A stretch of 64,000 nucleotides of DNA from Neckera pumila (lineage: Eukaryota; Streptophyta; Bryopsida; Hypnales; Neckeraceae), in the NCBI GenBank assembly GCA_963969595.1, contig OZ018413.1:2544501-2608500 (forward strand). The letters run 5' to 3'. The first letter of the stretch is position 1; every line of letters begins with the position of its first letter. Position numbers and translations under genes: made by a program. Shown piece after piece: positions 36,310 through 47,893 of the stretch. The notes beneath the pieces were generated by a model, which was given only the letters and a program-made list of their open reading frames with translations, ran no database searches and was not told the DNA's origin.

Positions 36310-38649
36310 ATGGCGTCCACTACCTCCAGACTGATAATGCTCTTCTTCCTCGTTGTAAGACCAACCTCAGTGCTAGCTTCAAGAATCTTGTCGTTCACCT
36401 GATTTTCTTGTTCTTAAAATTTGCTTGAGTTAAAGCACCGGTGTTCGAAGTGGTAGAGTCTGTGATTCTCAACTTAGGTACCTATAAACAGAACTATTCC
36501 CATCCTCTCAATTTTTGTCGATTCCGCTTTTGCCCTACACTGTGCTTGGTTCGACTCTGTTTTGCAAGACTCTTCTTAAGCTGCAAGTCCCACTGCAAGT
36601 ATGCATCCGCAGATTGAAATAACCGTTAAACAACGTTCAAAATCTTCCGGCATTTGAACCATGAGAATTCAAATTTTCCGTAACGAAGGTGCTTGATGTT
36701 TCGTTCCCTGCGCAGGGGATCGGTGCTTGCGCTGTGGATGCAATTTCTAGCGATGGCGGACGAAACACTGCAACCGAGCCAGACTCCAACAGTTACTCTC
36801 GCGTGGCGATGCCGTCCATTCTCAAGGATCATGCGTCCCCTCTCGACACCAAATCAGCTTCCTCCTACGCCGCCAAGATCACCGACGGCACCTTGAACGC
36901 CAAAGACTTCTGCACACAAGCTAAGCTCTTCTGCGATGCGGACGCTCCCCTCGTGGACCCAACATTCGAGATCTCTTTGAAGAACTTGCTGGAAGGGGGC
37001 AACCTGTTGGAGCGGGCGAAGGCCATCGTGGACGCCTCCCAGGCCATGTTCTTCGACGCGAAGGAACTCGTGGTGGGAAAGGAGATCAAGATGCCGGCGA
37101 CGCTGCGGGAGGAGTTTCCCACGACATCGTTCTTGCCGGAGGCGCTGGCCTTGAAGCTCATGCCGTTCAATGGAGATAAAATTACCGAGCTTTTGCAGAA
37201 GCTCAGCATTCCTCCAGAGTCGAACTTGGCGGCGATGATGGCGCGGACGGTAGCGCAGTGCGAGGGGAAAGGGGAAGCGGGGAAAGCTCAGACGAAGGAA
37301 GGGGAAGGAAAGTGCGTGGCGTCCATGGTGGGCATGACCAAGTTTGTGGCGGACCGGTTCCCGAAGGAAGCTCGTGTGGAGGCTCTTGAGCGATCCATCC
37401 CTGCTACCAATGGTAAATCATCCTTTGCTTATAGCACTTTCAGTTCTGGTCGTTGTAAAGCATTCATAGATAATTGACGATGCACGTAGAAGCTTAGGTT
37501 GAACGGAATGTTCTCGTTCTTGCATTTCTTAAATTGAGTTTCTGATTGCTTTAAACTTCGGTGTTTTTTCAAACATTCTGGTTTGATAGACTCTGTTCTT
37601 AAGCTGTAAGTACGCATACAGAGATTGATAACTTTAGACAATGTTCGTATTGTTACTGGATTAGTAGCCGGTAGGATGCACATCAATTGAAGCTCAGGTA
37701 AAGCGGAATGCTCTAGTTCTTCCAATTCTTCAATTGCGTTTCTGGTTGCTTTACATTGAGGTATTTTTGAACATTCTGGTTTGAAAGACTCTGTGCTTAA
37801 GCTACAAGTGCACATACAGAGATTTACTCCGTTAGAAAATTTTCTTTTTGTTACTGAATTGGTAACAGGTAGGACATTCACAGCGAATTCATGATGCACA
37901 TTGAAGATTTCAGTTACTGGAAAATGGGATAATCGCGTTCTCAAGAGATTTCAATTGCGTATTTGATTGTCTTACAATGAGTTTTTTTTAATCTGTTTTC
38001 TAAGACTCCGTTCTTAAGTTGTAATTGCACACTCTAAGATTGAGAAACTTTAAAGAGCGTTCAATTTGTTGATGAATTCGGGACCGAAGAACGAGAGTAT
38101 GGCGTTGTCTAATAAGATAGCATTAAAGTGGCAGTTCGGTGATAACTCATTTAAGCAAGATTGATATTGTTGTAAGCATGCGAATGCACAGACGCCCAGG
38201 GCTCCCCCGCACGAAATTGTGATATAATCCCCTGTACCGGTACCAACTGCACTCACCGGACTCCAATGTGCGTGTCGGGGTCCCTTGTTGCAGATGCTTC
38301 GCCCTTGAAAATGGGAATCTCGACGTTCAAGGTGGTGGACGTGAAGGAGTATTCGCACTCGGTGGTGTGCCAGAAGAACATGTTTCCTTTCGCAGTGTAC
38401 GAGTGCCACGACATGGACATCACCAAGAACAAGAACGTGGCCCAAGACAACATGAAAATCTACGCTGTGGCCATGGAGTCTCGTGAAGATGGCCACCGCA
38501 TGAAACAAATTGCGTCCTGCCGTGCGGCTGCTGTCGTTGGAGGTGAGAAGACGAGGAAGGTCGTGGTTCCTGAGTCTGCTGACTGCCACTGGCTCTCGGA
38601 TGCCTTCGTTTGGGCAGCACCTACCAATGCTGCTGAGCCCAAGAATTAA
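36310..38649 (+). CDS. BURP-domain protein, secreted
   Basis: Three exons: 36310-36354, 36716-37412 and 38294-38649. The first junction is phase 0 and the second phase 1, total 365 residues. The short first exon plus the start of exon 2 encode a signal peptide (MASTTSRLIMLFFLV, then GIGACAVDA). The BURP domain starts near residue 126 (MFFDAKELVVGKEIKMP, including the hallmark FF) and fills the C-terminal two thirds. Conserved cysteines include C215 (CVASMVGMTKFV) and, in exon 3, the Cys-His region. The usual CH-X10-CH-X25-CH-X25-CH-W pattern is altered: the first CH is CQ, the second is present (VYECH), the spacing to the third is about ten residues longer and it is CR, and the last is CHWL. 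BURP proteins are plant apoplastic or vacuolar proteins, some being PG1-beta-like polygalacturonase subunits or dehydration-responsive; a specific role is not predictable. Both introns carry related repeats. Confidence 0.85.
37475..38080 (+). repeat. Three tandem ~208-bp repeats in BURP intron 2
   Basis: A landmark GACTCTGT followed by CTTAAGCT recurs at about 37589, 37797 and 38004, a period of 207-208. A related single copy is in intron 1 near 36551-36640. The repeats are diverged and non-coding. Confidence 0.65.
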
Positions 38650-38891
38650 TTATGGTTTCATCTCTGGAAGGTGAAAGCTTGATTGTCGTTCTTTGTCAGA
38701 AATCGTATTTACCGTTTCGATGAATTCCTTTGCCTCCCCGAGCACTGAATTCGTATAAGGAAGCCATTGCGACAGTTATGTATGGTGCAATGTGACCTTT
38801 GGTCGACGGAGTGCCAGCGCTTGCTGTTCGCGTTTTTGCTGAGTGAAGTCTCGCTGGAGATGGTCCTCTTCTTGTATGTGTTTGGTTTCCT

Positions 38892-38897
38892 AATAAA
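38892..38897 (+). promoter_or_regulatory. Candidate polyadenylation signal of the BURP gene
   Basis: AATAAA about 243 bases after the stop codon, a plausible 3' UTR length. Confidence 0.35.
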
Positions 38898-39467
38898 CAT
38901 TCAAGATTTCGTTGAGACTGAGCACCTCATGACTGCCAGAAAATCTTAGAAAGTGTCAGGCTTTGTGGAATGGGATCCATTTCATGCTCAAGACGTTCCA
39001 TGGTGAATAGCAGTCTGAATGTGTACAATGTGAAACTTGTTTTCCATTTACTCCACTTGGGTAGTGGCATCATATTGAATTAGTTGTTCCATAAACTGTT
39101 TTTTAGAGTGCGTTAGCTGTTCCACTTGGTTTTCTCAGTGTCTCCATTGATGAATGTAGTGATTAAGTTCACTCTGAATCTCTTTTGAGCTTCCATTATT
39201 CAGGATTTGAAACCCACTATCTATATAGCATTTGGAGAATTGTTTTTGCCTGCCGAGGTTTGAAAATGCTTCAAAACACATGTGGTCGCATCTCGTCCAC
39301 AGAAGCTGCTAAGACGATGACCCGAGACTCAAGTGTTGTTTTCTCCATTTCCGTAGTTTTAATCTTCGATTCTTAATTTCGTCTTGGTTGGAGTTTGTGA
39401 CGGAGTGTCTTTGAAAAACTGCAATTCCAGCTTTGGCATTTGACTGCGAGATCAATAGTTCATATCC
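38898..39467. other. Spacer between the BURP and formiminotransferase-like genes
   Basis: Presumably holds the promoter and leader of the downstream gene. I see no strong TATA box and no coding frame. Confidence 0.4.
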
Positions 39468-41445
39468 ATGGCTGTCCAACAGCCCGTGAAGCGCCTGTCG
39501 TCTCTCCTATGCTGCAAAATTTACATCTCCGACAGCCGGAACGCGATTGCGTTGCAAGAAATCGAGACCACGTTCCGAGCGCATCCCAAGGCGCCGCTTC
39601 TGCACGTTTTTGAGGATCGCGAGTACAATCGCGTGGGCTACACTCTTGCAGGTAACTAATAATCCTGTCCACACTAGGGGCCTTGCAAGCTCGGGCTTCC
39701 AAATTTGTATCTTACGTGGCCATCTTTCCTTCCGTGACACCGGAATTCCGGATATTAAAACCCTTGCTAAGGACATTTGAAATCTTAGGTAGCCAAATTC
39801 CAATTCCGAATCTCAATATTGAAAATTTGCAACGTGGGTAATGGCTTGTTGGAAGGGCATCGTTCAGAGCTTTCCAACAAGCTCTCACTTACAAGATTTC
39901 ACCCAGAAATGAGCTAGAAATCCAGAAAATCAAACTGCTTGTTGGCTCTCCATATACGCTCCTATCTTATTAGTTGTGCGTCTTCAATTGCTTGCCGTGT
40001 TTTCAATATTTTGAGGTAGGAGGTGCACTATAGCTCATTCGGAACGCATTATTTTAATAACTTTTAGCAAGACATCACTCAGAACATTTGGTTGAAATTG
40101 AGTACGAAATCTCAATTTGTAATTTGAGCGCAACCATTGATTACATCATCTTCGGTTACCGTAGCGTTTTGTTATCGGCATTCCTATTTTTTCATTCACA
40201 ATGAGATGTTTGAGGCTTAGCACGCTTTAGAACAAGAATTATGAACCTTTGCCTGTTGAAATGCCAATGAAAGGAGCCTTATCCGATTTATGCAGGCGCT
40301 CTATGTACTCCCGGACCACGCACCGGAAGAACACCGCTCCAGTTGGCAGTCACAGATGCTGTGAGGACGGCATTGCGCACCATCGATATGAGGCAACATT
40401 CCGGAAGCCATCCTCGGTTAGGAGTTGTCGATCACATATGCCTGCATCCGTTGGGAGCAGCGAATCTCACTGATGCAGCAACGGTTGCGCAAGAGATTGC
40501 TTCCGAAATCAGTGAAAAGCTCGGAGGTTCGGCAATCCTCTTTCTGAAAATTTCCTAGGGTCAAGAAAGTACGGTTAGTAGCTATCCATTTGTTGCTCAA
40601 TTAACGATTCTCTTCGATACTTGATTTCGCCGAATAGCGTTCCTACAATGAAGACTTTCAAAGTGGAATGGGGATTTCTATATCTCCTTTACCAGACTAA
40701 TGCCATCATATTGATGAATTCTGACTTCGTGGAATGCGATGCATTCCGTGTTGAATGCTTTATGGGGATGTCTACATGATACTCTGTGTGAACATTGAAG
40801 AAGTCTTCAGTGTTTACTCATTTCCCAGTTGTTTTGGTTTTTTAGGGTTTAGGGTTCAGTTGTATGTTCCATCTTCCGCCTTCTTCCGGTGTAACTGCAA
40901 CCTCCGATCCCTCTGTTGCAGTTCCCTCTTTCTTATACGGAGCAGCGCACCGAAGCGGGCGTCCCCTGGCCGACATTCGGCGGGCACTCGGCTACTTCCA
41001 ACCCACCAACAATGGCCTCTGGAACGGATCCAACGTGTTCCCTGCCAGCATGCAACCGGACTTCGGCCCCTCCCATGCCCCGCCCGGCAGCGGAGTGGTC
41101 GTGGTGGGCGCGTGCCCGTGGGTGATGAACTACAACGTGCCGTTGCTATCCACGCGAGACTTAACCACGGGGAAACGCATTGTGAGACAAGTGAGCGAGC
41201 GGGGTGGCGGCCTGGCTCAAGTGCAAGCCATGGCCTTACTGCATGGAGACGATTGCATCGAGATCGCTTGCAACTTGCTGGACACGGACGTCTCCGGCTC
41301 CGACGCCGTGCAATGCGTGGTGGAGGCGCTGGCTGCCAAGGAGGGCGTTCAAGCCGCTGGTGGGTATCTTACCGGGTATTCCAAAGAGGAGATCTTCAGA
41401 TTGGCCTCGGAGAAGCTCAATGCTCGTGAAGAGGAGGCTAAGTGA
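39468..41445 (+). CDS. Formiminotransferase-like protein (plant FTCD N-domain type)
   Basis: Three exons, 39468-39651, 40296-40526 and 40922-41445, both junctions phase 1, total 312 residues. The N-terminus contains CKIYISDSRN, then VFEDREYNRVGYTL (about 48-60). Exon 2 has the conserved GSHPRLGVVDHICLHPLG, whose His corresponds to the catalytic His in the GEHPR motif of formiminotransferases. Exon 3 begins VPSFLYGAAHRSGRPLADIR and includes GFGPSHAP-like and VVVGACPWVMNYNVPL blocks. In animals and bacteria the domain moves the formimino group of formiminoglutamate to tetrahydrofolate. Plant homologues are stand-alone proteins without the cyclodeaminase domain and their substrate is uncertain. 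The second donor (G then GTTCGG) is weak but is the one that keeps frame and family alignment. The last 17 codons and following UTR are repeated in tandem downstream. Confidence 0.85.
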
Positions 41446-41830
41446 ACTGGCCTAGAATCATCCCATTCTGTGTTCCAGCTGCAATGCATCCCTCGTTCCT
41501 GGCGGAAAAGTTCAGATTGACCTCCGAGAAACTCAATGATTTCGAAGAAGGGCCTTAGTAAAAACGCCTAGAGTCATCGCCCAGAGTCCCATTCTGTGTT
41601 CCTGCTGCAATGCATCTCTCATTCGTGATGGAGGTCTTCAGATTGGCCTCGGAGAAGCTGATTGCTTTTGAAGAGGAGCCTTAGTAAAATACACGTAAAA
41701 TCATCGCATTTCGTGTTCCTGTTGCAACGCATCTCTCATTCCTGGCGGATATCTTCATATTGGCCTGGGAGCATCTGAATGCTCTTGACGAGGAGCCTTG
41801 CCTGGAATCGTGCCATTCTGCAGCAATAGC
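41391..41830 (+). repeat. Tandem copies of the formiminotransferase gene's 3' end
   Basis: The segment coding the last residues (IFRLASEKLNAREEEAK and stop) plus about 60 bases of 3' UTR is repeated in direct orientation. The TTCA landmark occurs at about 41395, 41511, 41637 and 41754, spacing 116-126. Copies 2 and 3 still read KFRLTSEKLNDFEEGP-stop and VFRLASEKLIAFEEEP-stop in their own frames. Copy 4 (IFILAWEHLNALDEEP) lacks the stop at that place and is truncated. Confidence 0.8.
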
Positions 41831-42277
41831 GGTTCTCGACCTCCAGAAATGGACGCTGAAAGAGAATCAAGATGAGCTCGTGATTGGACAAACACGACAT
41901 TCATCAATTGAAAACGTTGAGGACCTCGAGTGGTGATTATAATTTTTATCTAGTGAATATCAAGAAGCATACTTAGTCAATGCTTTGGTCAAGCAAGGTA
42001 GAATCAGCAACCACCAATGCCATTACCCAAATGGGAAGAAGGGAAACGCGTTTAACATTAATCACTGTAGTCTATAATGCCATGTGAACATCTCCATCTA
42101 GCATTGAAGGCCTTAAGAGTATTCCACACAGTCTGGAAACCACTAATACATATCTTATTCTTGTCATTCCTGGGTTCAACTCATTTATGAACCTTCCTAG
42201 CGTGTTAACAAATCATGTTTCCATAATTACATATACAGTAGTGGGTTTCCCACATGTGAATGCCGGCAAGGGCCACT

Positions 42278-45200
42278 TTAGTCGATGATATCAACTTTCT
42301 CTGTACTTGATGAGAATGGTTGCAGAGTCGCATTAGGAAATAGAACTTTTGCGACTGCAGTCCACCCTGCCTGAGAAGGATGAATAGTGTCCCAGAAAAA
42401 CGACTTCACCGGATCTTTGCAGACTGTGAACATCGCTTGTCCTGTGAGATCCACATCTCCACAACTCCGAGTGGCATTAGCAGCGCCCAAACAACAAGGG
42501 ATCAACGGGTCTGCCGATAAACCTGTACAAATTGAGCTTCAGTGAGTAGGAAATTCATGTTTTAGGCAAACAGAGGACAAATCTGGTAGGTATCAACAGA
42601 AAGCCTGCAATATTTTACACTACACCGGCCTCTTACTAATCTAATATTCTAGAACAGTTCAACAAAGAATAAGAAAGAAGACTGAGGAGTAATTTTGGCT
42701 TTGAAAAATCAATGAAAAGTGTGTTGTGGGTAATTCTACTATCAACGCCACACTGACTGCAGTTCATCACTCAATGAGCCGTAGCAAGAATGAGGGATGA
42801 GCAGAGTAAGTCCAGTTACCAGCTTTTGCAGGATCTCGGAGGACAGTTTTGAAGGCGTTGAAATGGTCCAGTATCGTGAAGTTGACTCCAGGTAGCCGCT
42901 TCGTCACGTTTGCGACGGCTGCAACCAGAAGATCGTTATGCTGAACAGACACTATCGCATTACTGAGCTCACTGCATGCGTTGAAGGTGGGTCGAGTCGA
43001 TGAAGGCAGGCATCCAACAGGCTGAAGATTGTTGATATAGAAAGTTTTCAAGCCCAATTTGTTCAAGCGTTCGAGCTGCGAGACCATTTCATTGATCACT
43101 AATTCTTGAAACAATGGGAGTCCCTGCAAGGAAAACACCTCAAGCTGCTTAGTTCAGTAGTAACTCTGAGGCCTAAAACCTAAAGTAAGTTTCCAACTCT
43201 GGATCTCTAGCCAAAATTTTCACAAGCAAAATACTGTTTCCATCAATACAGAAAAAGAAGAATAAAGCAGCGTGAATAAAGAGTTTGTTGGGGCAGTTAT
43301 ACAAAGTGCGCCACATGCATGGACACAGGTAGTAAGCGCTACCTTGGTTTCCATTTAAGACAAACATCCTCAATCGAGACTCAGATGATTAAGGGTAAAT
43401 TACAGTCATTGAAAGTTACTGAGAAGTTCGTCAGCTCAAACTCACAGAGACCGGATTGCCCTTCGCAAGATATGCACCGTAGTCATTCCCGTGGAGACCA
43501 ACAAGAACCACCGAATATTGCAGGAACGCTTTCGGATAGACCGTGTTCGTCAAGGACTCAAACTGGTCGATCTGACCGCGCAAACTGAGCATTCCATAGG
43601 GATTAAATACACCTGAGCCGCCGAGCGCAAAATTCATGCCATGTTTGGGTGCATTGGGATCACTTTTCCAATGCTCATATGCAATAGGAGATGGCATCTG
43701 CAGTGCGTTTGCTGTAAAAATGACCAGTATGTCAGTCACCAAAGCTGCAGCAACTACAGTGCGATAGAAAAATAACCAACTCCGTTAACCTCCGCAATTA
43801 TGAAGTATAGGCACAGAGGGTCCTTTCTGAAGTGTTCTCAATAGTGACTTGGAGCCGTCATAGTGGATGATTGTCTTCAGCTTCACAAATTACTAACACA
43901 GTTGTCAGGTAGTAGAGCCTTAGCAAACAGTTCTGGGTTTTTTCAAAGACTATTCAAAGATGCACCTATATGCAAGGATCTAATCATACGCTTCAATTCA
44001 TTTTCGAATTCTAACTTTGAACATTCATAGAACTTAAAAAATTGCTCCGAGATTTAAATTTACGATTTCCATTTGCCTACAAAGTACAAATAATGTCTGA
44101 TTGTAAGTTGAATGTATATTTAACTGCAAATCAGCAGGTAGTCAATCCAGAATTGTTCAAATGAGAGTCACGTACCAAAAATGTCTGTGAATACACGCCC
44201 GTCTGAAAACCGACCAGTAGGAGTACCAGGATAAGTTTTTCCATATGGTGCGAGCCACGGGCGATTCAAACCGGCCGATTTGTTATGATTTCCTGTGTCT
44301 AAATATGAATCGCCGAACACAAAGATTGCATTCGGAGGTGGAAGTACATCGGTTCCTTGGCCTGCACAGGATGCCAACTGTCCCTTTAGAATAATCCAGA
44401 GAGCATCAGCAAATCACCGTCCTATTTCCTCATGATACCAGAGCTTAAAACCGTATCAAGTATGTTAATCCCTACAGGACTGAAATTTTCATGGTACCCA
44501 AATGACCTACTCTACATTGATACAAATCATGAGATCCAATGTGGGCCTCTTGTCCTTCAGGGTCAAATAGAAAATAGTTGACCTCCTCCAAGGCTGCACT
44601 AAGAGATTATACTTGACCTAAAAAACGTTAGATCGAACCAAAGGATCGTACCGCACATTGAGATTGCGAAACTGCCTGTAGCCACTTAGCAGCCGATAGA
44701 AAACACCAAGCTACAATAGAAGACATAATCTCCACTACTTCTAAGACAAGCTTCCTACGAGATTTGGCATCTCAGATTGCTTCACTTCAAAGGAATGGAA
44801 ATGTATTAAATGGGAAACTAGAGTCTATTCAGCAGCACAGGTACCATAACAGACGTGCAACCGCACAGATCGCAGGAACTCTACAGCTGCCGCGTTAGGT
44901 TTAATCGTAGAAGTGGACATGCATACGGCCACGAAAATTTCACTCTGTCGTGGAAAGAGCAAAGCCAAAAGAGTTACAAGGAGAAGATGGCGTGTAATTA
45001 TCAATAGTACTGAGCTGGCCAACTCCGTCGTAAACGAGGAAGAGGATACCTGACGGCACGCTAATTTAACAAATTGCCGTAATCATGCTGGAAAATTGAC
45101 AGAAGAAGCATGGTCATGGAGGTTCGACCTAGCTATTAGACCCTTAAAACGTTCAATTGCATCAAAATACCACAAGCAATTACGGGTATTCCATTAAAAA

Positions 45201-45652
45201 ATCAAGACCGGCGACCTCAGTGTCGTTACCGACTTTAAGGTAGCTACATTTTCCCAAAGATTCCATGCATTCGATAAAGTGCGAATTAAGAAAAAGACAC
45301 CGAACTGCGCTCACGGCACGCAAATTTTAACAAATCGCCATTTACGCTGGTACATTGATAGAACGAGCAAGGTTTTGGCAATCCAACCTAGCTATTGAAC
45401 GCGTGAAACGTTAAATCGCATCAAAATAGCTCCTAATGCCAGCAATCGTACTCAGAAAATTCTTCGAAAACTCTAGACCGGCAAGCACAGAGTCGTTGCC
45501 TTCACGATATTTTATATTTTCCATTGACCGTGAATAAAGAAGGAAAAAAGACAGCGAAATCATCCCTCACCGTAAACAATCGTTGTTAGAAAAGCTGTCG
45601 AAATCAGAAAAGCGCCGGCAAAATAGCCGGCGAGGTCTCTCCGGGTGGCCAT
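42278..45652 (-). CDS. GDSL esterase/lipase, secreted
   Basis: Five exons on the minus strand: 45652-45571, 44361-44176, 43711-43446, 43123-42820 and 42522-42278. Phases agree at every junction (1, 1, 0, 1) and the total is 360 residues, the usual size for plant GDSL enzymes. Exon 1 encodes a signal peptide (MATRRDLAGYFAGAFLISTA, then FLTTIVYG). Block I is FVFGDSYLDTGN with catalytic Ser46. Block II Gly is in FALGGSGVFNP (about 118-127). Block III Asn165 is in GLHGNDYG. Block V has Asp324 and His327 in FWDTIHPSQAGW. All four SGNH residues are therefore present, so an active serine hydrolase acting on ester or acyl bonds outside the cell is likely. Substrate is unknown. Several N-X-S/T sites fit a glycoprotein. 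Intron 1 is about 1.2 kb and contains a direct duplication. The ATG at 45652 was chosen because it begins the only in-phase signal peptide. Confidence 0.88.
45052..45495. repeat. Direct duplication inside GDSL intron 1
   Basis: Two diverged copies of about 185 bases, period about 260. Landmarks: CGGCACGC at 45054 and 45314, an ACCTAGCTATTGAAC/TAGAC block, and a GACCGGC block near each end. Non-coding. Confidence 0.6.
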
Positions 45653-46924
45653 GGAGATCATCGCAATCGCCTCCACCTTCCGAAAGCCACAATCAGCTCT
45701 TCCTCTTCACAATACAGTAATGGAAAAGCACCATAAAATTCCAGCACTAAATAATTCTCCATCAAAGACGAGCTGTGATGAAGAACGAGTGCTGTCCATT
45801 TGTGCGCTATCCACGTTTCCTGCGCCTGCCCTGGTACAAACAAACCTGATCATGCCTGGCCGGCTGGCGTACTTCACTCAACTCGTGTGAAAACAGAAGC
45901 TGTGGCTGCACGACCACTCGCTTTACATCACTAATAACTCTCCAAAAACTCCAGACCTTGAAAGCTCCTCCAGGGTTACGTAGTACGAGTAAACAGAGCA
46001 CCAGAAAGACACCTCCATCCACCGGAATTTTTAGTTTGGTTTTAGAATAAATAGATTAGTTTCTGGTAAATACTCAACACTGCTTGATCGAGTCTCCGAC
46101 TAAAATGAAATTCTCAATTAGAATTCTCGCGAAAGATCGTGAATGGAGGGGATGCTCCGGCCATTTCCTTGCTTGTCAACATACAAGCACGGATTGTGAA
46201 AGAAACACGGTAATCGAAGTCGCAAAACTGGAATTTCTTCCAAAAAATTCGACTTAGACGATAAGGAAACTCGGCCGCAAGCACGCCAATGCCATTGCAA
46301 TTGTTGAGGAAGGAAATTGTGAACATGATTGCACATTGCGGTTATCGAGTCCACATCTTCAGACTGACAGAAAGAATTGGACACAGACCTTACACGAGGG
46401 AATCAGCCTCGAGATTTGAAGCCCATAACATTTAGTAGCAGTCAGGTTCCCAGTAGCTGTCATTTGGTGCTTAGTTGCTTACTCCTTTTTCAAAATAATA
46501 AAATGCGTTCTATTTGGGTACACCATGCAATAGTTAACCATGGTAGTTTGAAAATTAGTGATCTTTTCTACAATTCATATAATAATTGCTTTCATTCAAT
46601 AATTTAATCATTCAAGATGTTTAGGAAATTTAGAACTTGTACATTATATTTTTAGCATATGTTTTTGTAATAATAAACTTTAGGACTTTTATGAATTGGA
46701 TTCTCTAAAGTACAACAAAATTTGATTTTGTATTTTATATTCATTTTAAGCTATTCAAACAATTGCAAGAGTTTCATATTATCATAGATTTCATGTATTT
46801 TAAACATTTAAAATTTGTTGATTCTATACGCTTTTATACACATACATACAAATTTGATAATTAACTTCTATGAATTTGGTTCCTTAAACTACAGTGGAAT
46901 CAAGTTTGGAGTTAGTTTTATACT
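45653..46924. other. Spacer upstream of the GDSL gene
   Basis: Holds the GDSL promoter, for which I cannot point to a convincing TATA box. No other gene supported. Confidence 0.45.
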
Positions 46925-47893
46925 TTAACCTCTAAAGCCCCAAGGGTGTTTTCTGTCAAAAAACACTGAAAACTGCCATTTCTGCTGCGTTCACTTAGGA
47001 AACCCTTAAAAAAACATTTTTTAAAAATATAACTGTAGGATCTTGTATTTCACTTGTCTAAGATCATGTGGTAAAAATTCATCGAATTTGACCGTACGGA
47101 TTGAAAGATATGACCATTCAAAGTTTAGAAAAAAGTTTTTTTGAACTCTGCCCGACAGCTCCAGCTGCCTTTGACCGCCATTTGTGGAAAATTTTTGCAC
47201 TAAGGACTTTGAATAAAAAAATCTAATGTATTGAGGATAATGTTATACATATGTCCACCAAAAATCACGTCAAAAAAATGTGTGGAACACATCCAAAAAA
47301 AATTTGAAATGACACAATGCCTAGAAAATTGACAATACACTATCTTTTCTTCTAGCAAGTTTTCTACCTCATAAATTCAATATATGAAAAATCCCAATGG
47401 TGGATTGAAAGATTTATTTTCCTTTAACAAACTCCAAAAAAAAAAGAAAAAAAGAAAGAAAACTCTAATTTCTATTGAAATTTGAATGCTTTGGTGAGCC
47501 AAAGTCTTGTGGGCAATGACAAAAAAAGGGTCCCGATTTGTTTCCCTGTGTTCTCGATATGTTCCCTATAGCGTTCCATTGCATGGGACCTCCAACTCAC
47601 TACATCATCCATCTACAATGTACTCCATCCATCAAATGTTTCTATCCAACTACTTCTCTATAAACTTCAAAAATTCATAATTAATTCCACAAATGTCCAA
47701 AAAATATGAAACGGCTTGGGTTAGATGCCACGTTCATTTTTCTTCCTCTGAGAATTTACTGAAAATTATTTCAAGCACTCCATCTTCCTCTAAAAGGCAA
47801 TCAGCCCTTGAAAACAGCATACTCCCTTCTCTATGAACTTCAAAAATTCATAACTAATTCCACAAAGGTCCAAAAAATATGAAACGACTTGGA
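46925..47893. mobile_element. Family B element, left part
   Basis: Begins with TTAACCTCTAAAGCCCCAAG and the same subterminal sequence (CACTGAAAACTGCCATTTCT) as the intact copy at 29032-29666. Its own right end is not visible; a second family B element starts at 47894. A 68-bp direct repeat (CTTCAAAAATTCATAA core) occurs at about 47665 and 47837. Confidence 0.5.

Noticed and set aside
44825..45022. Possible extra GDSL exon with a hydrophobic start
   Set aside because: The frame begins with TTG, ends in a stop, and exon 45652-45571 joins 44361 in phase to give a clean signal peptide followed by the conserved core.
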